Source: Elymus sibiricus
Taxonomy: Eukaryota; Streptophyta; Magnoliopsida; Poales; Poaceae
Assembly: GCA_039707655.1 (NCBI GenBank)
Contig: CM077673.1
Location: 630,001-694,000 of the forward strand
Length of the DNA: 64,000 nucleotides
Direction: 5' to 3'
The notes beneath the pieces were generated by a model that saw nothing but the letters and a program-made list of their open reading frames with translations, was not told where the DNA came from and did no database searches. Each line of letters begins with the position of its first letter. Positions within the stretch are counted from its first letter, which is position 1. Positions 50,745-63,788 of the stretch are shown one piece after another. The translations under genes were made by a program, and so were the position numbers.

Positions 50745-51878
50745 ATGGCAGTCCTTGAAAGAACTTCATTTTCCCATGACGCTTTTTGCCTCACTGCCCC
50801 GAAATTTTGTGTCCTCGGTAGTGGAGATATTGTTTCCACATATATATTGACCGATGCCAGGAATGCCCTTTCATTCTTGGCTGTCACACACATAAGTTAC
50901 AGCATGTCACACGGCGAAAACAAGGAGGATAAGGCATATAGCTGCTGGATTTTCTTGAATTAGCGGCCAAATGGGATTGCCCGGATCATAGAGCATCTGT
51001 AGAAAGCTACGTTTGCCCCTACCAGGGGGGCTAATGTCTATAATCAACGTAATCTCTTGAATTTCCTTCAAAAGGAAGGGCCAATGGGTTCAGAAACTTG
51101 TCCGAAAACATGGGCGAATGATGTTCTTTGACTTTCAGGCCCAAAAAGTCCTGCTTAAGGCTGAATTTGAGGGTACTCCGGGCGTACTGGCGCAAGCGGG
51201 GAGTATTTTCTGGATTCACATGCTTGCCGCGAGTATTTTGAGTACTTGTCGGTCCGAAACGGACACCGAAGGACAAAGTAATGACCGATTTAGTGAACAC
51301 CGGTCCATTTTATGGCAGTCCTTGAAAGAACTTCATTTTCCCATGACGCTTTTTGCCTCACCGCCCCGAAATTTTGTGTCCTCGATAGTGGAGATATTTT
51401 TTCCACATATATATTTACCGATGCCAGGAATGCCTTTTCGTTCTTGGCTGTGACACACATAAGTTACAACATGTGACACGGCGAAAACAAGGAGAATAAG
51501 GCATATAGCCGCTGGATTTTCTTAAATTTACGGCCAAATGGGATTGCGCGGATCATAGAGCATCTGTAGAAAGCTATGTTTGGCCCTACCAGGGAGACTA
51601 ATGTCTATAATCAATGTAATCTCTCGAATTTCCTTCAAAAGGAATTGCCAATGGGTTGAGAAACTTGTCCGAAAAACAGCCTCGAATGATGTTCTTTGAT
51701 TTTCAGGCCCAAAAACTCCTGCTTAAGGCCAAATTTGAGGGTACTTCGGGCATCCTGGTGCAAGCGGGGGTATTTTCTGGATTCGCACGCTTGCCATGAG
51801 CATTTTAAGTACCTGTGGGTCCGAAACGGACACTGAATGACAAAGTTATGACCGTTTTAGTGAACACCGGTCCATTTT
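50745..51878 (+). repeat. A-B pair resembling 17883-19016
   Basis: Monomers: A 50745 (AAGGAGGATAAGGC, ATAGCTGCTGG, GAATTAGCGGCC) and B 51312. Diagnostic changes such as TTTCATTCTTGGC, AACATGGGCGAATG and the CGAAGGACAAAG preceding B match 17883/18450 with a constant offset of 32862 bp. The join with the block to its left (offset 35130 after the deletion) therefore reflects loss of about four monomers relative to region III. Confidence 0.82.
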
Positions 51879-54800
51879 ATGGCAGTCCTTGAAAGAACTT
51901 CATTTTCCCGTGACGCTTTTTGCCTCACCGCCCCGAAATTTTGTGTCCTCGATAGTGGAGATATTGTTCCCACGTATATATTGACCGATGCCAGGAATGC
52001 CCTTTCGTTCTTGGCTGTCACACTCATAAGTTACAGCATGTCACACGGCGAAAACAAGGAGAATAAGGCATATAGCCACTGGATTTTCTTAAATTTACGG
52101 CCAAATGGGATTGCCCGGATCATAGAGCATCAGCAGAAAGCTATGTTTGGCCCTACCAGGGGGACTAATGTCTATAATCAATGTAATCTCTCGAATTTCC
52201 TTCAAAAGGAATTGCCAATGGGTTGAGAAACTTGTCCGAAAAACAGCGGCGAATGATGTTGTTTGACTTTCAGGCGCAAAAAGTCCTGCTTAAGGCCAAA
52301 TTTGAGGGTACTCCGGGCATCCTAGCGCAAGCAGGGAGTATTTTCTGGATTCGCATGATCGCCGTGAGTATTTTGAGTACTTGTGGGTCGGAAACGGACA
52401 CCGAATGACAAAGTTATGACCGTTTTAGTGAACACCGGTCCATTTTATGGCAGTCCTTGAAAGAACTTCATTTTCCCGTGACGCTTTTTGCCTCACCGCC
52501 CCGAAATTTTGTGTCCTCGGTAGTGGAGATATTGTTTCCACATATATATTGACCGATGCTAGGAATGCCCTTTCGTTCTTGGCTGTCACACTCATAAGTT
52601 ACAGCATGTCACACGGCGAAAACAAGGAGAATAAGGCATATAGCCGCTGGATTTTCTTGAATTTACGGCCAAATGGGATTGCTCGGATCATAGAGAATCT
52701 GTAGAAAGCTACATTTGCCCCTACCAGGGGGGCTAATGTCTATAATCAACGTAATCTCTTGAATTTCCTTCAAAAGGAAGGGCCAATGGGTTCAGAAACT
52801 TGTCCGAAAACAGCGGCGAATGATGTTCTTTGACTTTTAGGCCCAAAAAGTCCTGCTTAAGGCTGAATTTAAGGGTACTCCAGGCATCCTGGCGCAAGCG
52901 GGGAGTATTTTCTGGATTCACATGCTCGCCGCGAGTATTTTGAGTACTTCTCGGTCCGAAACGGACACCGAATGACAAAGTTATGACCGTTTTAGTGAAC
53001 ACCGGTCCATTTTATGGCAATCCTTGAAAGAACTTCATTTTCCCGTGACGCTTTTTGCCTCACTGCCCCGAAATTTTGTGTCCTCGATAGTGGAGATATT
53101 TTTTCCACATATATATTGACCTATGCCAGGAATGCCCTTTCGTTCTTGGCTGTGACACACATAATTTACAGCATGTCACACGGCGAAAACGAGGAGAATA
53201 AGGCATATAGCCGCTGGATTTTCTTGAATTTACGGCCAAATGGGATTGCGCGGATCATAGAGCATCTGTAGAAAGCTATGTTTGGCCCTACCAGGGGGAC
53301 TAATGTCTATAATGAATGTAATCTCTCGAATTTCCTTCAAATGGAATTGCCAATGGGTTGAGAAACTTGTCCGAAAAACAGCGGCGAATGATGTTCTTTG
53401 ACTTTCAGGCCCAAAAAGTCCTGCTTAAGGCCAAATTTGAGGGTACTCCGGGCATCCTGGTGCAAGCGGGGGTATTTTCTGGATTCGCACGCTTGCCACG
53501 AGCATTTTAAGTACTTGTGGGTCCGAAACGGACACTGAATGACAAAGTTATGACCGTTTTAGTGAACACCGGTCCATTTTATGGCAGTCCTTGAAAGAAC
53601 TTCATTTTCCCGTGACGCTTTTTGCCTCACCGCCCTGAAATTTTGTGTCCTCGATAGTGGAGATATTGTTCCCACATATATATTGACCGATGCCAGGAAT
53701 GCCCTTTCGTTTTTGGCTGTCACACTCATAAGTTACAGCATGTCACACGGCGAAAACAAGGAGAATAAGGCATATAGGCGCTGGATTTTCTTGAATTTAC
53801 ATCAAAATGGGATTGCTCGGATCATAGAGAATCTGTAGAAAGCTAAGTTTGCCCCTACCAGGGGCGCTAATGTCTATAATCAACGTAATCTCTTGAATTT
53901 CCTTCAAAAGGAAGGGCCAATGGGTTCAGAAACTTGTCCGAAAACAGCGGCGAATAATGTTCTTTGACTTTTAGGCCCAAAAAGTCCTGCTTAAGGCTGA
54001 ATTTGAGGGTACTCCAGGCATCCTGGCGCAAGCGGGGAGTATTTTCTGGATTCACATGCTCGCCGCGAGTATTTTGAGTACTTCTCGGTTCGAAACGGAC
54101 ACCGAATGACAAAGTTATGACCGTTTTAGTGAACACCGGTCCATTTTATGGCAATCCTTGAAAGAACTTCATTTTCCTGTGACGCTTTTTGCCTCACTGC
54201 CCCGAAATTTTGTGTCCTCGATAGTGGAGATATTTTTTCCACATATATATTGACCGATGCCAGGAATGCCCTTTCGTTCTTGGCTGTGACACACATAAGT
54301 TACAGCATGTCACACGGCGAAAACGAGGAGAATAAGGCATATAGCCGCTGGATTTTCTTGAATTTACGGCCAAATGGGATTGCGCGGATCATAGAGCATC
54401 TGTAGAAAGCTATGTTTGGCCCTACCAGGGGGACTAATGTCTATAATGAATGTAATCTCTCGAATTTCCTTCAAAAGGAATTGCCAATGGATTGAGAAAC
54501 TTGTCCGAAAAACAGCGGCGAATGATGTTCTTTGACTTTCAGGCCCAAAAAGTCCTGCTTAAGGCCAAATTTGAGGGTACTTCGGGCATCCTGGTGCAAG
54601 CGGGGGTATTTTCTGGATTCGCACACTTGCCATGAGCATTTTAAGTACTTGTGGGTCCGAAACGGACACCGAATGACAAAGTTATGACCGTTTTAGTGAA
54701 CACCGGTCCATTTTATGGCAGTCCTTGAAAGAACTTCATTTTCCCGTGACGCTTTTTGCCTCACCGCCCCGAAATTTTGTGTCCTCGATAGTGGAGATAT

Positions 54801-56982
54801 TGTTCCCACATATATATTGACCGATGCCAGGAATGCCCTTCCGTTCTTGGCTGTCACACTCATACGTTACAGCATGTCACACAGCGAAAACAAGGAGAAT
54901 AAAGCATATAGCCGCTGGATTTTCTTAAATTTACGGCCAAATTGGATTGCTCGGATCATAGAGAATCTGTAGAAAGCTAAGTTTGCCCCTACCAGGGGCG
55001 CTAATGTCTATAATCAACGTAATCTCTTGAATTTCCTTCAAAAGGAAGGGCCAATGGGTTCAGAAACTTGTCCGAAAACAGCGGCGAATGATGTTCTTTG
55101 ACTTTTAGGCCCAAAAAGTCCTGCTTAAGGCTGAATTTGAGGGTACTCAAGGCATCCTGGTGCAAGCGGGGAGTATTTTCTGGATTCACATGCTCGCCGC
55201 GAGTATTTTGAGTACTTCTCGGTCCGAAACGGACACCGAATGACAAAGTTATGACCGTTTTAGTGAACACCGGTCCATTTTATGGCAATCCTTGAAAGAA
55301 CTTCATTTTCCCGTGACGCTTTTTGCCTCACTGCCCCGAAATTTTGTGTCCTCGATAGTGGAGATATTTTTTCCACATATATATTGACCGATGCCAGGAA
55401 TGCCCTTTCGTTCTTTGCTGTGACACACATAAGTTACAGCATGTCACACGGCGAAAACGAGGAGAATAAGGCATATAGCCGCTGGATTTTCTTGAATTTA
55501 CGGCCAAATGGGATTGCGCGGATCATAGAGCATCAGTAGAAAGCTATGTTTGGCCCTACCAGGGGGACTAATGTCTATAATGAATGTAATCTCTCGAATT
55601 TCCTTCCAAAGGAATTGCCAATGGGTTGAGAAACTTGTCCGAAAAACAGCGGCGAATGATGTTCTTTGACTTTCAGGCCCAAAAAGTCCTGCTTAAGGCC
55701 AAATTTGAGGGTACTTCGGGCATCCTGGTGCAAGCGGGGGTATTTTCTGGATTCGCACACTTGCCATGAGCATTTTAAGTACTTGTGGGTCCGAAACGGA
55801 CACCGAATGACAAAGTTATGACCGTTTTAGTGAACACCGGTCCATTTTATGGCAGTCCTTGAAAGAACTTCATTTTCCCGTGACGCTTTTTGCCTCACCG
55901 CCCCGAAATTTTGTGTCCTCGATAGTGGAGATATTGTTCCCACATATATATTGACCGATGCCAGGAATGCCCTTCCGTTCTTGGCTGTCACACTCATAAG
56001 TTACAGCATGTCACACGGCGAAAACAAGGAGAATAAAGCATATAGCCGCTGGATTTTCTTAAATTTACGGCCAAATTGGATTGCTCGGATCATAGAGAAT
56101 CTGTAGAAAGCTAAGTTTGCCCCTACCAGGGGCGCTAATGTCTATAATCAATGTAATCTCTTGAATTTCCTTCAAAAGGAAGGGCCAATGGGTTCAGAAA
56201 CTTGTCCGAAAACAGCGGCGAATGATGTTCTTTGACTTTTAGGCCCAAAAAGTCCTGCTTAAGGCTGAATTTGAGGGTACTCCAGGCATCCTGGTGCAAG
56301 CGGGGAGTATTTTCTGGATTCACATGCTTGCCGCGAGTATTTTGAGTACTTCTCGGTCCGAAACGGACACCGAATGACAAGGTTATGACCGTTTTAGTAA
56401 ACACCGGTCCATTTTATGGCAATCCTTGAAAGAACTTCATTTTCCCGTGACGCTTTTTGCCTCACTGCCACGAAATTTTGTGTCCTCGATAGTGGAGATA
56501 TTTTTTCCACATATATATTGACCGATGCCAGGAATGCCCTTTCGTTCTTGGCTGTGACACACATAAGTTACAGCATGTCACACGGCGAAAACGAGGAGAA
56601 TAAGGCATATAGCCGCTGGATTTTCTTGAATTTACGGCCAAATGGGATTGCGCGGATCATAGAGCATCTGTAGAAAGCTATGTTTGGCCCTACCAGGGGG
56701 ACTAATGTCTATAATGAATGTAATCTCTCGAATTTCCTTCAAAAGGAATTGCCAATGGGTTGAGAAACTTGTCCGAAAAACAGCGGCGAATGGTGTTCTT
56801 TGACTTTCAGGCCCAAAAAGTCCTGCTTAAGGCCAAATTTGAGGGTACTTCGGGCATCCTGGTGCAAGCGGGGGTATTTTCTGGATTCGCACGCTTGCCA
56901 TGAGCATTTTAAGTACTTGTGGGTCCGAAACGGACACCGAATGACAAAGTTATGACCGTTTTAGTGAACACCGGTCCATTTT
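51879..56982 (+). repeat. HOR unit C-A1-B-(A2-B)3, 5104 bp
   Basis: Monomer order: C 51879, A1 52447, B 53014, A2 53581, B 54148, A2 54715, B 55282, A2 55849, B 56416. This is the longest unit of the series. All three A2 monomers have GCTAAGTTTGCCCC with CAGGGGCGCTAATG (near 53862, 54996 and 56130), and the B monomers carry TATAATGAATG. The unit equals the seven-monomer unit at 39994 plus one more A2-B pair. Confidence 0.93.
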
Positions 56983-58684
56983 ATGGCAGTCCTTGAAAGA
57001 ACTTCATTTTCCCGTGACGCTTTTTGCCTCACCGCCCCGAAATTTTGTGTCCTCGATAGTGGAGATATTGTTCCCACATATATATTGACCGATGCCAGGA
57101 ATGCCCTTTCGTTCTTGGCTGTCACACTCATAAGGTACAGCATGTCACACGGCGAAAACAAGGAGAATAAGGCATATAGCCGCTGGATTTTCTTAAATTT
57201 ACGGCCAAATGGGATTGCCCGGATCATAGAGCATCAGCAGAAAGCTATGTTTGGCCCTACCAGGGGGACTAATGTCTATAATCAATGTAATCTCTCGAAT
57301 TTCCTTCAAAAGGAATTGCCAATGGGTTGAGAAACTTGTCCGAAAAACAGCGGCGAATGATGTTGTTTGACTTTCAGGCGCAAAAAGTCCTGCTTAAGGC
57401 CAAATTTGAGGGTACTCCGGGCATCCTAGCGCAAGCAGGGAGTATTTTCTGGATTCGCATGCTCGCCGTGAGCACTTTGAGTACTTGTGGGTCGGAAACG
57501 GACACCGAATGACAAAGTTATGACCGTTTTAGTGAACACCGGTCCATTTTATGGCAGTCCTTGAAAGAACTTCATTTTCCCGTGACGCTTTTTGCCTCAC
57601 CGCCCCGAAATTTTGTGTCCTCGGTAGTGGAGATATTGTTTCCACATATATATTGACCGATGCCAGGAATGCCCTTTCGTTCTTGGCTGTCACACTCATA
57701 AGTTACAGCATGTCACACGGCGAAAACAAGGAGAATAAGGCATATAGCCGCTGGATTTTCTTGAATTTACGGCCAAATGGGATTGCTCGGATCATAGAGA
57801 ATCTGTAGAAAGCTACATTTGCCCCTACCAGGGGGGCTAATGTCTATAATCAACGTAATCTCTTGAATTTCCTTCAAAAGGAAGGGCCAATGGGTTCAGA
57901 AACTTGTCCGAAAACAGCGACGAATGATGTTCTTTGACTTTCAGGCCCAAAAAGTCCTGCTTAAGGCTGAATTTGAGGGTACTCCAGGCATCCTGGCACA
58001 AGCGGGGAGTATTTTCTGGATTCACATGCTCGCCGCGAGTATTTTGAGTACTTCTCGGTCCGAAACGGACATCGAATGACAAAGTTATGACCGTTTTAGT
58101 GAACACCGGTCCATTTTATGGCAATCCTTGAAAGAACTTCATTTTCCCGTGACGCTTTTTGCCTCACCGCCCCGAAATTTTGTGTCCTCGATAGTGGACA
58201 TATTTTTTCCACATATATATTGACCGATGCCAGGAATGCCCTTTCGTTCTTGGCTGTGACACACATAAGTTACAGCATGTCACACGGCAAAAACGAGGAG
58301 AATAAGGCATATAGCCGCTGGATTTTCTTGAATTTACGGCCAAATGGGATTGCGCGGATCATAGAGCATCTGTAGAAAGCTATGTTTGGCCCTACCAGGG
58401 GGACTAATGTCTATAATCAATGTAATCTCTCGAATTTCCTTCAAAAGGAATTGCCAATGGGTTGAGAAACTTGTCCGAAAAATAGCGGCGAATGATGTTC
58501 TTTGACTTTCAGGCCCAAAAAGTCCTGCTTAGGGCCAAATTTGAGGGTACTCCGGGCATCCTGGTGCAAGCGGGGGTATTTTCTGGATTCGCACACTTGC
58601 CACGAGCATTTTAAGTACTTGTGGCTCCAAAACGGACACCGAATGAAAAAGTTATGACCGTTTTAGTGAACACCGGTCCATTTT
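56983..58684 (+). repeat. HOR unit C-A1-B*, 1702 bp
   Basis: Monomer order: C 56983, A1 57551, B* 58118. The B* marker GTGGACATATT begins at about 58194, preceded by GGACATCGAATGAC. This is the third instance of the triplet. As in the others, the next monomer starts as the CCCGCATAT variant of C. Confidence 0.9.
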
Positions 58685-59251
58685 ATGGCAGTCCTTGAAA
58701 GAACTTCATTTTCCCGTGACGCTTTTTGCCTCACCGCCCCGAAATTTTGTGTCCTCGATAGTGGAGATATTGTTCCCGCATATATATTGACCGATGCCAG
58801 GAATGCCCTTTCGTTCTTGGCTGTCACACTCATAAGTTACAGCATGTCACACGGCGAAAACAAGGAGAATAAGGCACATAGCCGCTGGATTTTCTTGAAT
58901 TTACGGCCAAATGGGATTGCCCGGATCATAGAGCATCAGCAGAAAGCTATGTTTGGCCCTACCAGGGGGACTAATGTCTATAATCAATGTAATGTCTCGA
59001 ATTTCCTTCAAAAGGAATTGCCAATGGGTTGAGAAACTTCTCCGAAAAACAGCGGCGAATGATGTTCTTTGACTTTCAGGCCCAAAAAGTCCTGCTTAAG
59101 GCCAAATTTGAGGGTACTCCGGGCATCCTGGTGCAAGCGGGGGTATTTTCTGGATTCGCACGCTTGCCGCGAGCATTTTAAGTACCTGTGGGTCCGAAAC
59201 GGACACCGAATGACAAAGTTATGACCGTTTTAGTGAACACCGGTCCATTTT
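58685..59251 (+). repeat. Chimeric monomer: C head, B tail
   Basis: The head is the CCCGCATATATATTG type of C, with CATCAGCAG near 58936. From about 58990 the sequence reads AATGTCTCGAATTTCC and then CTGGTGCAAGCGGGGG, GCCGCGAGCATTTTAAG and TACCTGTGGG, as in the B monomer at 46795. It looks like the unit at 45663-47361 with its C head joined directly to its B tail, losing about two monomers. Confidence 0.85.
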
Positions 59252-60386
59252 ATGGCAGTCCTTGAAAGAACTTCATTTTCCCGTGACGCTTTTTGCCTCA
59301 CCGCCCCGAAATTTTGATTCCTCGATAGTGGAGATATTGTTCCCACATATATATTGACCGATGCCAGGAATGCCCTTTCGTTCTTGGCTGTCACACTCAT
59401 AAGTTACAGCATGTCACACGGCGAAAACAAGGAGAATAAGGCATATAGCCGCTGGATTTTCTTAAATTTACGGCCAAATGGGATTGCCCGGATCATAGAG
59501 CATCAGCAGAAAGCTATGTTTGGCCCTACCAGGGGGACTAATGTCTATAATCAATGTAATCTCTCGAATTTCCTTCAAAAGGAATTGCCAATGGGCTGAG
59601 AAACTTGTCCGAAAAACAGCGGCGAATGATGTTGTTTGACTTTCAGGCGCAAAAAGTCCTGCTTAAGGCCAAATTTGAGGGTACTCCGGGCATCCTAGCG
59701 CAATAAGGGAGTATTTTCTGGATTCGCATGCTCGCCGTGAGCACTTTGAGTACTTGTGGGTCGGAAACGGACACCGAATGACAAAGTTATGACCGTTTTA
59801 GTGAACGCCGGTCCATTTTATGGCAGTCCTTGAAAGAACTTCATTTTCCCGTGACGCTTTTTCCCTCACCGCCCCGAAATTTTGTGTCCTCGGTAGTGGA
59901 GATATTGTTTCCACATATATATTGACCGATGCCAGGAATGCCCTTTCGTTCTTGGCTGTCACACTCATAAGTTACAACATGTCACACGGCGAAAACAAGG
60001 AGAATAAGGCATATAGCCGCTGGATTTTCTTGAATTTACGGCCAAATGGGATTGCTCGGATCATAGAGAATCTGTAGAAAGCTACATTTGCCCCTACCAG
60101 GGGGGCTAATGTCTATAATCAACGTAATCTCTTGAATTTCCTTCAAAAGGAAGGGCCAATGGGTTCAGAAACTTGTCCGAAAACAGCGACGAATGATGTT
60201 CTTTGACTTTCAGGCCCAAAAAGTCCTGCTTAAGGCTGAATTTGAGGGTACTCCAGGCATCCTGACGCAAGCGGGGAGTATTTTCTGGATTCACATGCTC
60301 GCCGCGAGTATTTTGAGTACTTCTCGGTCCGAAACGGACATCGAATGACAAAGTTATGACCGTTTTAGTGAACACCGGTCCATTTT
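59252..60386 (+). repeat. C-A1 pair
   Basis: Monomers: C 59252 and A1 59820. The C monomer has TTTTGATTCCTCG for TTTTGTGTCCTCG, GGGCTGAGAAAC for GGGTTGAGAAAC, and GCGCAATAAGGG. The A1 tail has CATCCTGACGCAAGC. The expected B* follows only in part, because the next monomer is a B*/C hybrid. Confidence 0.85.
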
Positions 60387-60953
60387 ATGGCAATCCTTGA
60401 AAGAACTTCATTTTCCCGTGACGCTTTTTGCCTCACCGCCCCGAAATTTTGTGTCCTCGATAGTGGACATATTTTTTCCACATATATATTGACCGATGCC
60501 AGGAATGCCCTTTCGTTCTTGGCTGTGACACACATAAGTTACAGCATGTCACACGGCAAAAACGAGGAGAATAAGGCATATAGCCGCTGGATTTTCTTAA
60601 ATTTACGGCCAAATGGGATTGCCCGGATCATAGAGCATCAGCAGAAAGCTATGTTTGGCCCTACCAGGGGGACTAATGTCTATAATCAATGTAATCTCTC
60701 GAATTTCCTTCAAAGGAATTGCCAATGGGTTGAGAAACTTGTCCGAAAAACAGCGGCGAATGATGTTGTTTGACTTTCAGGCGCAAAAAGTCCTGCTTAA
60801 GGCCCAATTTGAGGGTACTCCGGGCATCCTAGCGCAAGCAGGGAGTATTTTCTGGATTCGCATGCTCGCCGTGAGCATTTTGAGTAATTGTGGGTCCGAA
60901 ACGGACACCGAATGACAAAGTTATGACCGTTTTAGTGAACACTGGTCCATTCT
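60387..60953 (+). repeat. Chimeric monomer: B* head, C tail
   Basis: The head has the B* marker GTGGACATATT (about 60475) and CGGCAAAAACGAGG. The tail is C class: TTCTTAAATTTACGG, CATCAGCAG, CCTTCAAAGGAATTGCC and CTAGCGCAAGC. The switch lies between about 60570 and 60598. It is the converse of the C-head/B-tail monomer at 58685 and removes the B*/C boundary. Confidence 0.87.
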
Positions 60954-62087
60954 ATGGCAGTCCTTGAAAGAACTTCATTTTCCCGTGACGCTTTTTGCCT
61001 CACCGCCCCGAAATTTTGTGTCCTCGGTAGTGGAGATATTGTTTCCACATATATATTGACCGATGCCAGGAATGCCCGTTCGTTCTTGGCTGTCACACTC
61101 ATAAGTTACAGCATGTCACACGGCGAAAACAAGGAGAATAAGGCATATAGCCGCTGGATTTTCTTGAATTTACGGCCAAATGGGATTGCTCGGATCATAG
61201 AGAATCTGTAGAAAGCTACGTTTGCCCCTACCAGGGGGGCTAATGTCTATAATCAACGTAATCTCTTGAATTTCCTTCAAAAGGAAGGGCCAATGGGTTC
61301 AGAAACTTGTCCGAAAACAGCGGCGAATGATGTTCTTTGACTTTCAGGCCCAAAAAGTCCTGCTTAAGGCTGAATTTGAGGGTACTCCAGGCATCCTGGC
61401 GCAAGCGGGGAGTATTTTCTGGATTCACATGCTCGCCGCGAGTATTTTGAGTACTTCTCGGTCCGAAACGGACACCGAATGACAAAGTTATGACCGTTTT
61501 AGTGAACACCGGTCCATTTTATGGCAATCCTTGAAAGAACTTCATTTTCCCGTGACGCTTTTTGCCTCACCGCCCTGAAATTTTGTATCCTCGATAGTGG
61601 AGATATTTTTTCCACATATATATTGACCGATGCCAGGAATGCCCTTTCGTTCTTGGCTGTGACACACATAAGTTACAGCATGTCACACGGCAAAAACGAG
61701 GAGAATAAGGCATATAGCCGCTGGATTTTCTTGAATTTACGGCCAAATGGGATTGCGCGGATCATAGAGCATTTGTAGAAAGCTATGTTTGGCCCTACCA
61801 GGGGGACTAATGTCTATAATCAATGTAATCTCTCGAATTTCCTTCAAAAGGAATTGCCAATGGGTTGAGAAACTTGTCCGAAAAATAGCGGCGAATGATG
61901 TTCTTTGACTTTCAGGCCCAAAAAGTCCTGCTTAGGGCCAAATTTGAGGGTACTCCGGGCATCCTGGTGCAAGCGGGGGTATTTTCTGGATTCGCACACT
62001 TGCCACGAGCATTTTAAGTACTTGTGGCTCCAAAACGGACACCGAATGAAAAAGTTATGACCGTTTTAGTGAACACCGGTCCATTTT
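60954..62087 (+). repeat. A-B pair
   Basis: Monomers: A 60954 (CATTCTATGG start and GCCCGTTCG, as in the BglII-marked A monomers but without AGATCT) and B 61521 (GCCCTGAAATTTTG, TATCCTCG). Both repeat 1701 bp later at 62655 and 63222. Confidence 0.9.
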
Positions 62088-63788
62088 ATGGCAGTCCTTG
62101 AAAGAACTTCATTTTCCCGTGACGCTTTTTGCCTCACCGCCCCGAAATTTTGTGTCCTCGATAGTGGAGATATTGTTCCCGCATATATATTGACCGATGC
62201 CAGGAATGCCCTTTCGTTCTTGGCTGTCACACTCATAAGTTACAGCATGTCACACGGCGAAAACAAGGAGAATAAGGCACATAGCCGCTGGATTTTCTTG
62301 AATTTACGGCCAAATGGGATTGCCCGGATCATAGAGCATCAGCAGAAAGCTATGTTTGGCCCTACCAGGGGGACTAATGTCTATAATCAATGTAATCTCT
62401 CGAATTTCCTTCAAAGGAATTGCCAATGGGTTGAGAAACTTGTCCGAAAAACAGCGGCGAATGATGTTGTTTGACTTTCAGGCGCAAAAAGTCCTGCTTA
62501 AGGCCCAATTTGAGGGTACTCCGGGCATCCTAGCGCAAGCAGGGAGTATTTTCTGGATTCGCATGCGCGCCGTGAGCATTTTGAGTAATTGTGGGTCCGA
62601 AACGGACACCGAATGACAAAGTTATGACCGTTTTAGTGAACACTGGTCCATTCTATGGCAGTCCTTGAAAGAACTTCATTTTCCCGTGACGCTTTTTGCC
62701 TCACCGCCCCGAAATTTTGTGTCCTCGGTAGTGGAGATATTGTTTCCACATATATATTGACCGATGCCAGGAATGCCCGTTCGTTCTTGGCTGTCACACT
62801 CATAAGTTACAGCATGTCACACGGCGAAAACAAGGAGAATAAGGCATATAGCCGCTGGATTTTCTTGAATTTACGGCCAAATGGGATTGCTCGGATCATA
62901 GAGAATCTGTAGAAAGCTACGTTGGCCCCTACCAGGGGGGCTAATGTCTATAATCAACGTAATCTCTTGAATTTCCTTCAAAAGGAAGGGCCAATGGGTT
63001 CAGAAACTTGTCCGAAAACAGCGGCGAATGATGTTCTTTGACTTTCAGGCCCAAAAAGTCCTGCTTAAGGCTGAATTTGAGGGTACTCCAGGCATCCTGG
63101 CGCAAGCGGGGAGTATTTTCTGGATTCACATGCTCGCCGCGAGTATTTTGAGTACTTCTCGGTCCGAAACGGACACCGAATGACAAAGTTATGACCGTTT
63201 TAGTGAACACCGGTCCATTTTATGGCAATCCTTGAAAGAACTTCATTTTCCCGTGACGCTTTTTGCCTCACCGCCCTGAAATTTTGTATCCTCGATAGTG
63301 GAGATATTTTTTCCACATATATATTGACTGATGCCAGGAATGCCCTTTCGTTCTTGGCTGTGACACACATAAGTTACAGCATGTCACACGGCGAAAACGA
63401 AGAGAATAAGGCATATAGCCGCTGGATTTTCTTGAATTTACGGCCAAATGGGATTGCGTGGATCATATAGCATCTGCAGAAAGCTATGTTTGGCCCTACC
63501 AGGGGGACTAATGTCTATAATCAATGTAATGTCTCGAATTTCCTTCTAAAGGAATTGCCAATGGGTTGAGAAACTTGTCCGAAAAACAGCGGCGAATGAT
63601 GTTCTTTGACTTTCAGGCCCAAAAAGTCCTGCTTAAGGCCAAATTTGAGGGTACTCCGGGCATCCTGGTGCAAGCGGGGGTATTTTCTGGATTCGCACGC
63701 TTGCCGCGAGCATTTTAAGTACCGGTGGGTCCGAAACGGACACCGAATGACAAAGTTATGACCGTTTTAGTGAACACCGGTCCATTTT
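62088..63788 (+). repeat. HOR unit C-A-B, 1701 bp
   Basis: Monomer order: C 62088 (CCCGCATATATATTG; CCTTCAAAGGAATTGCC), A 62655 and B 63222. B 63222 shares GCGTGGATCATA and AATGTCTCG with 46795, so this unit corresponds to 45663-47361 about 16.4 kb upstream, but with an A that keeps the normal CTGGATTTTCTTG instead of the AGATCT variant. Confidence 0.9.
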
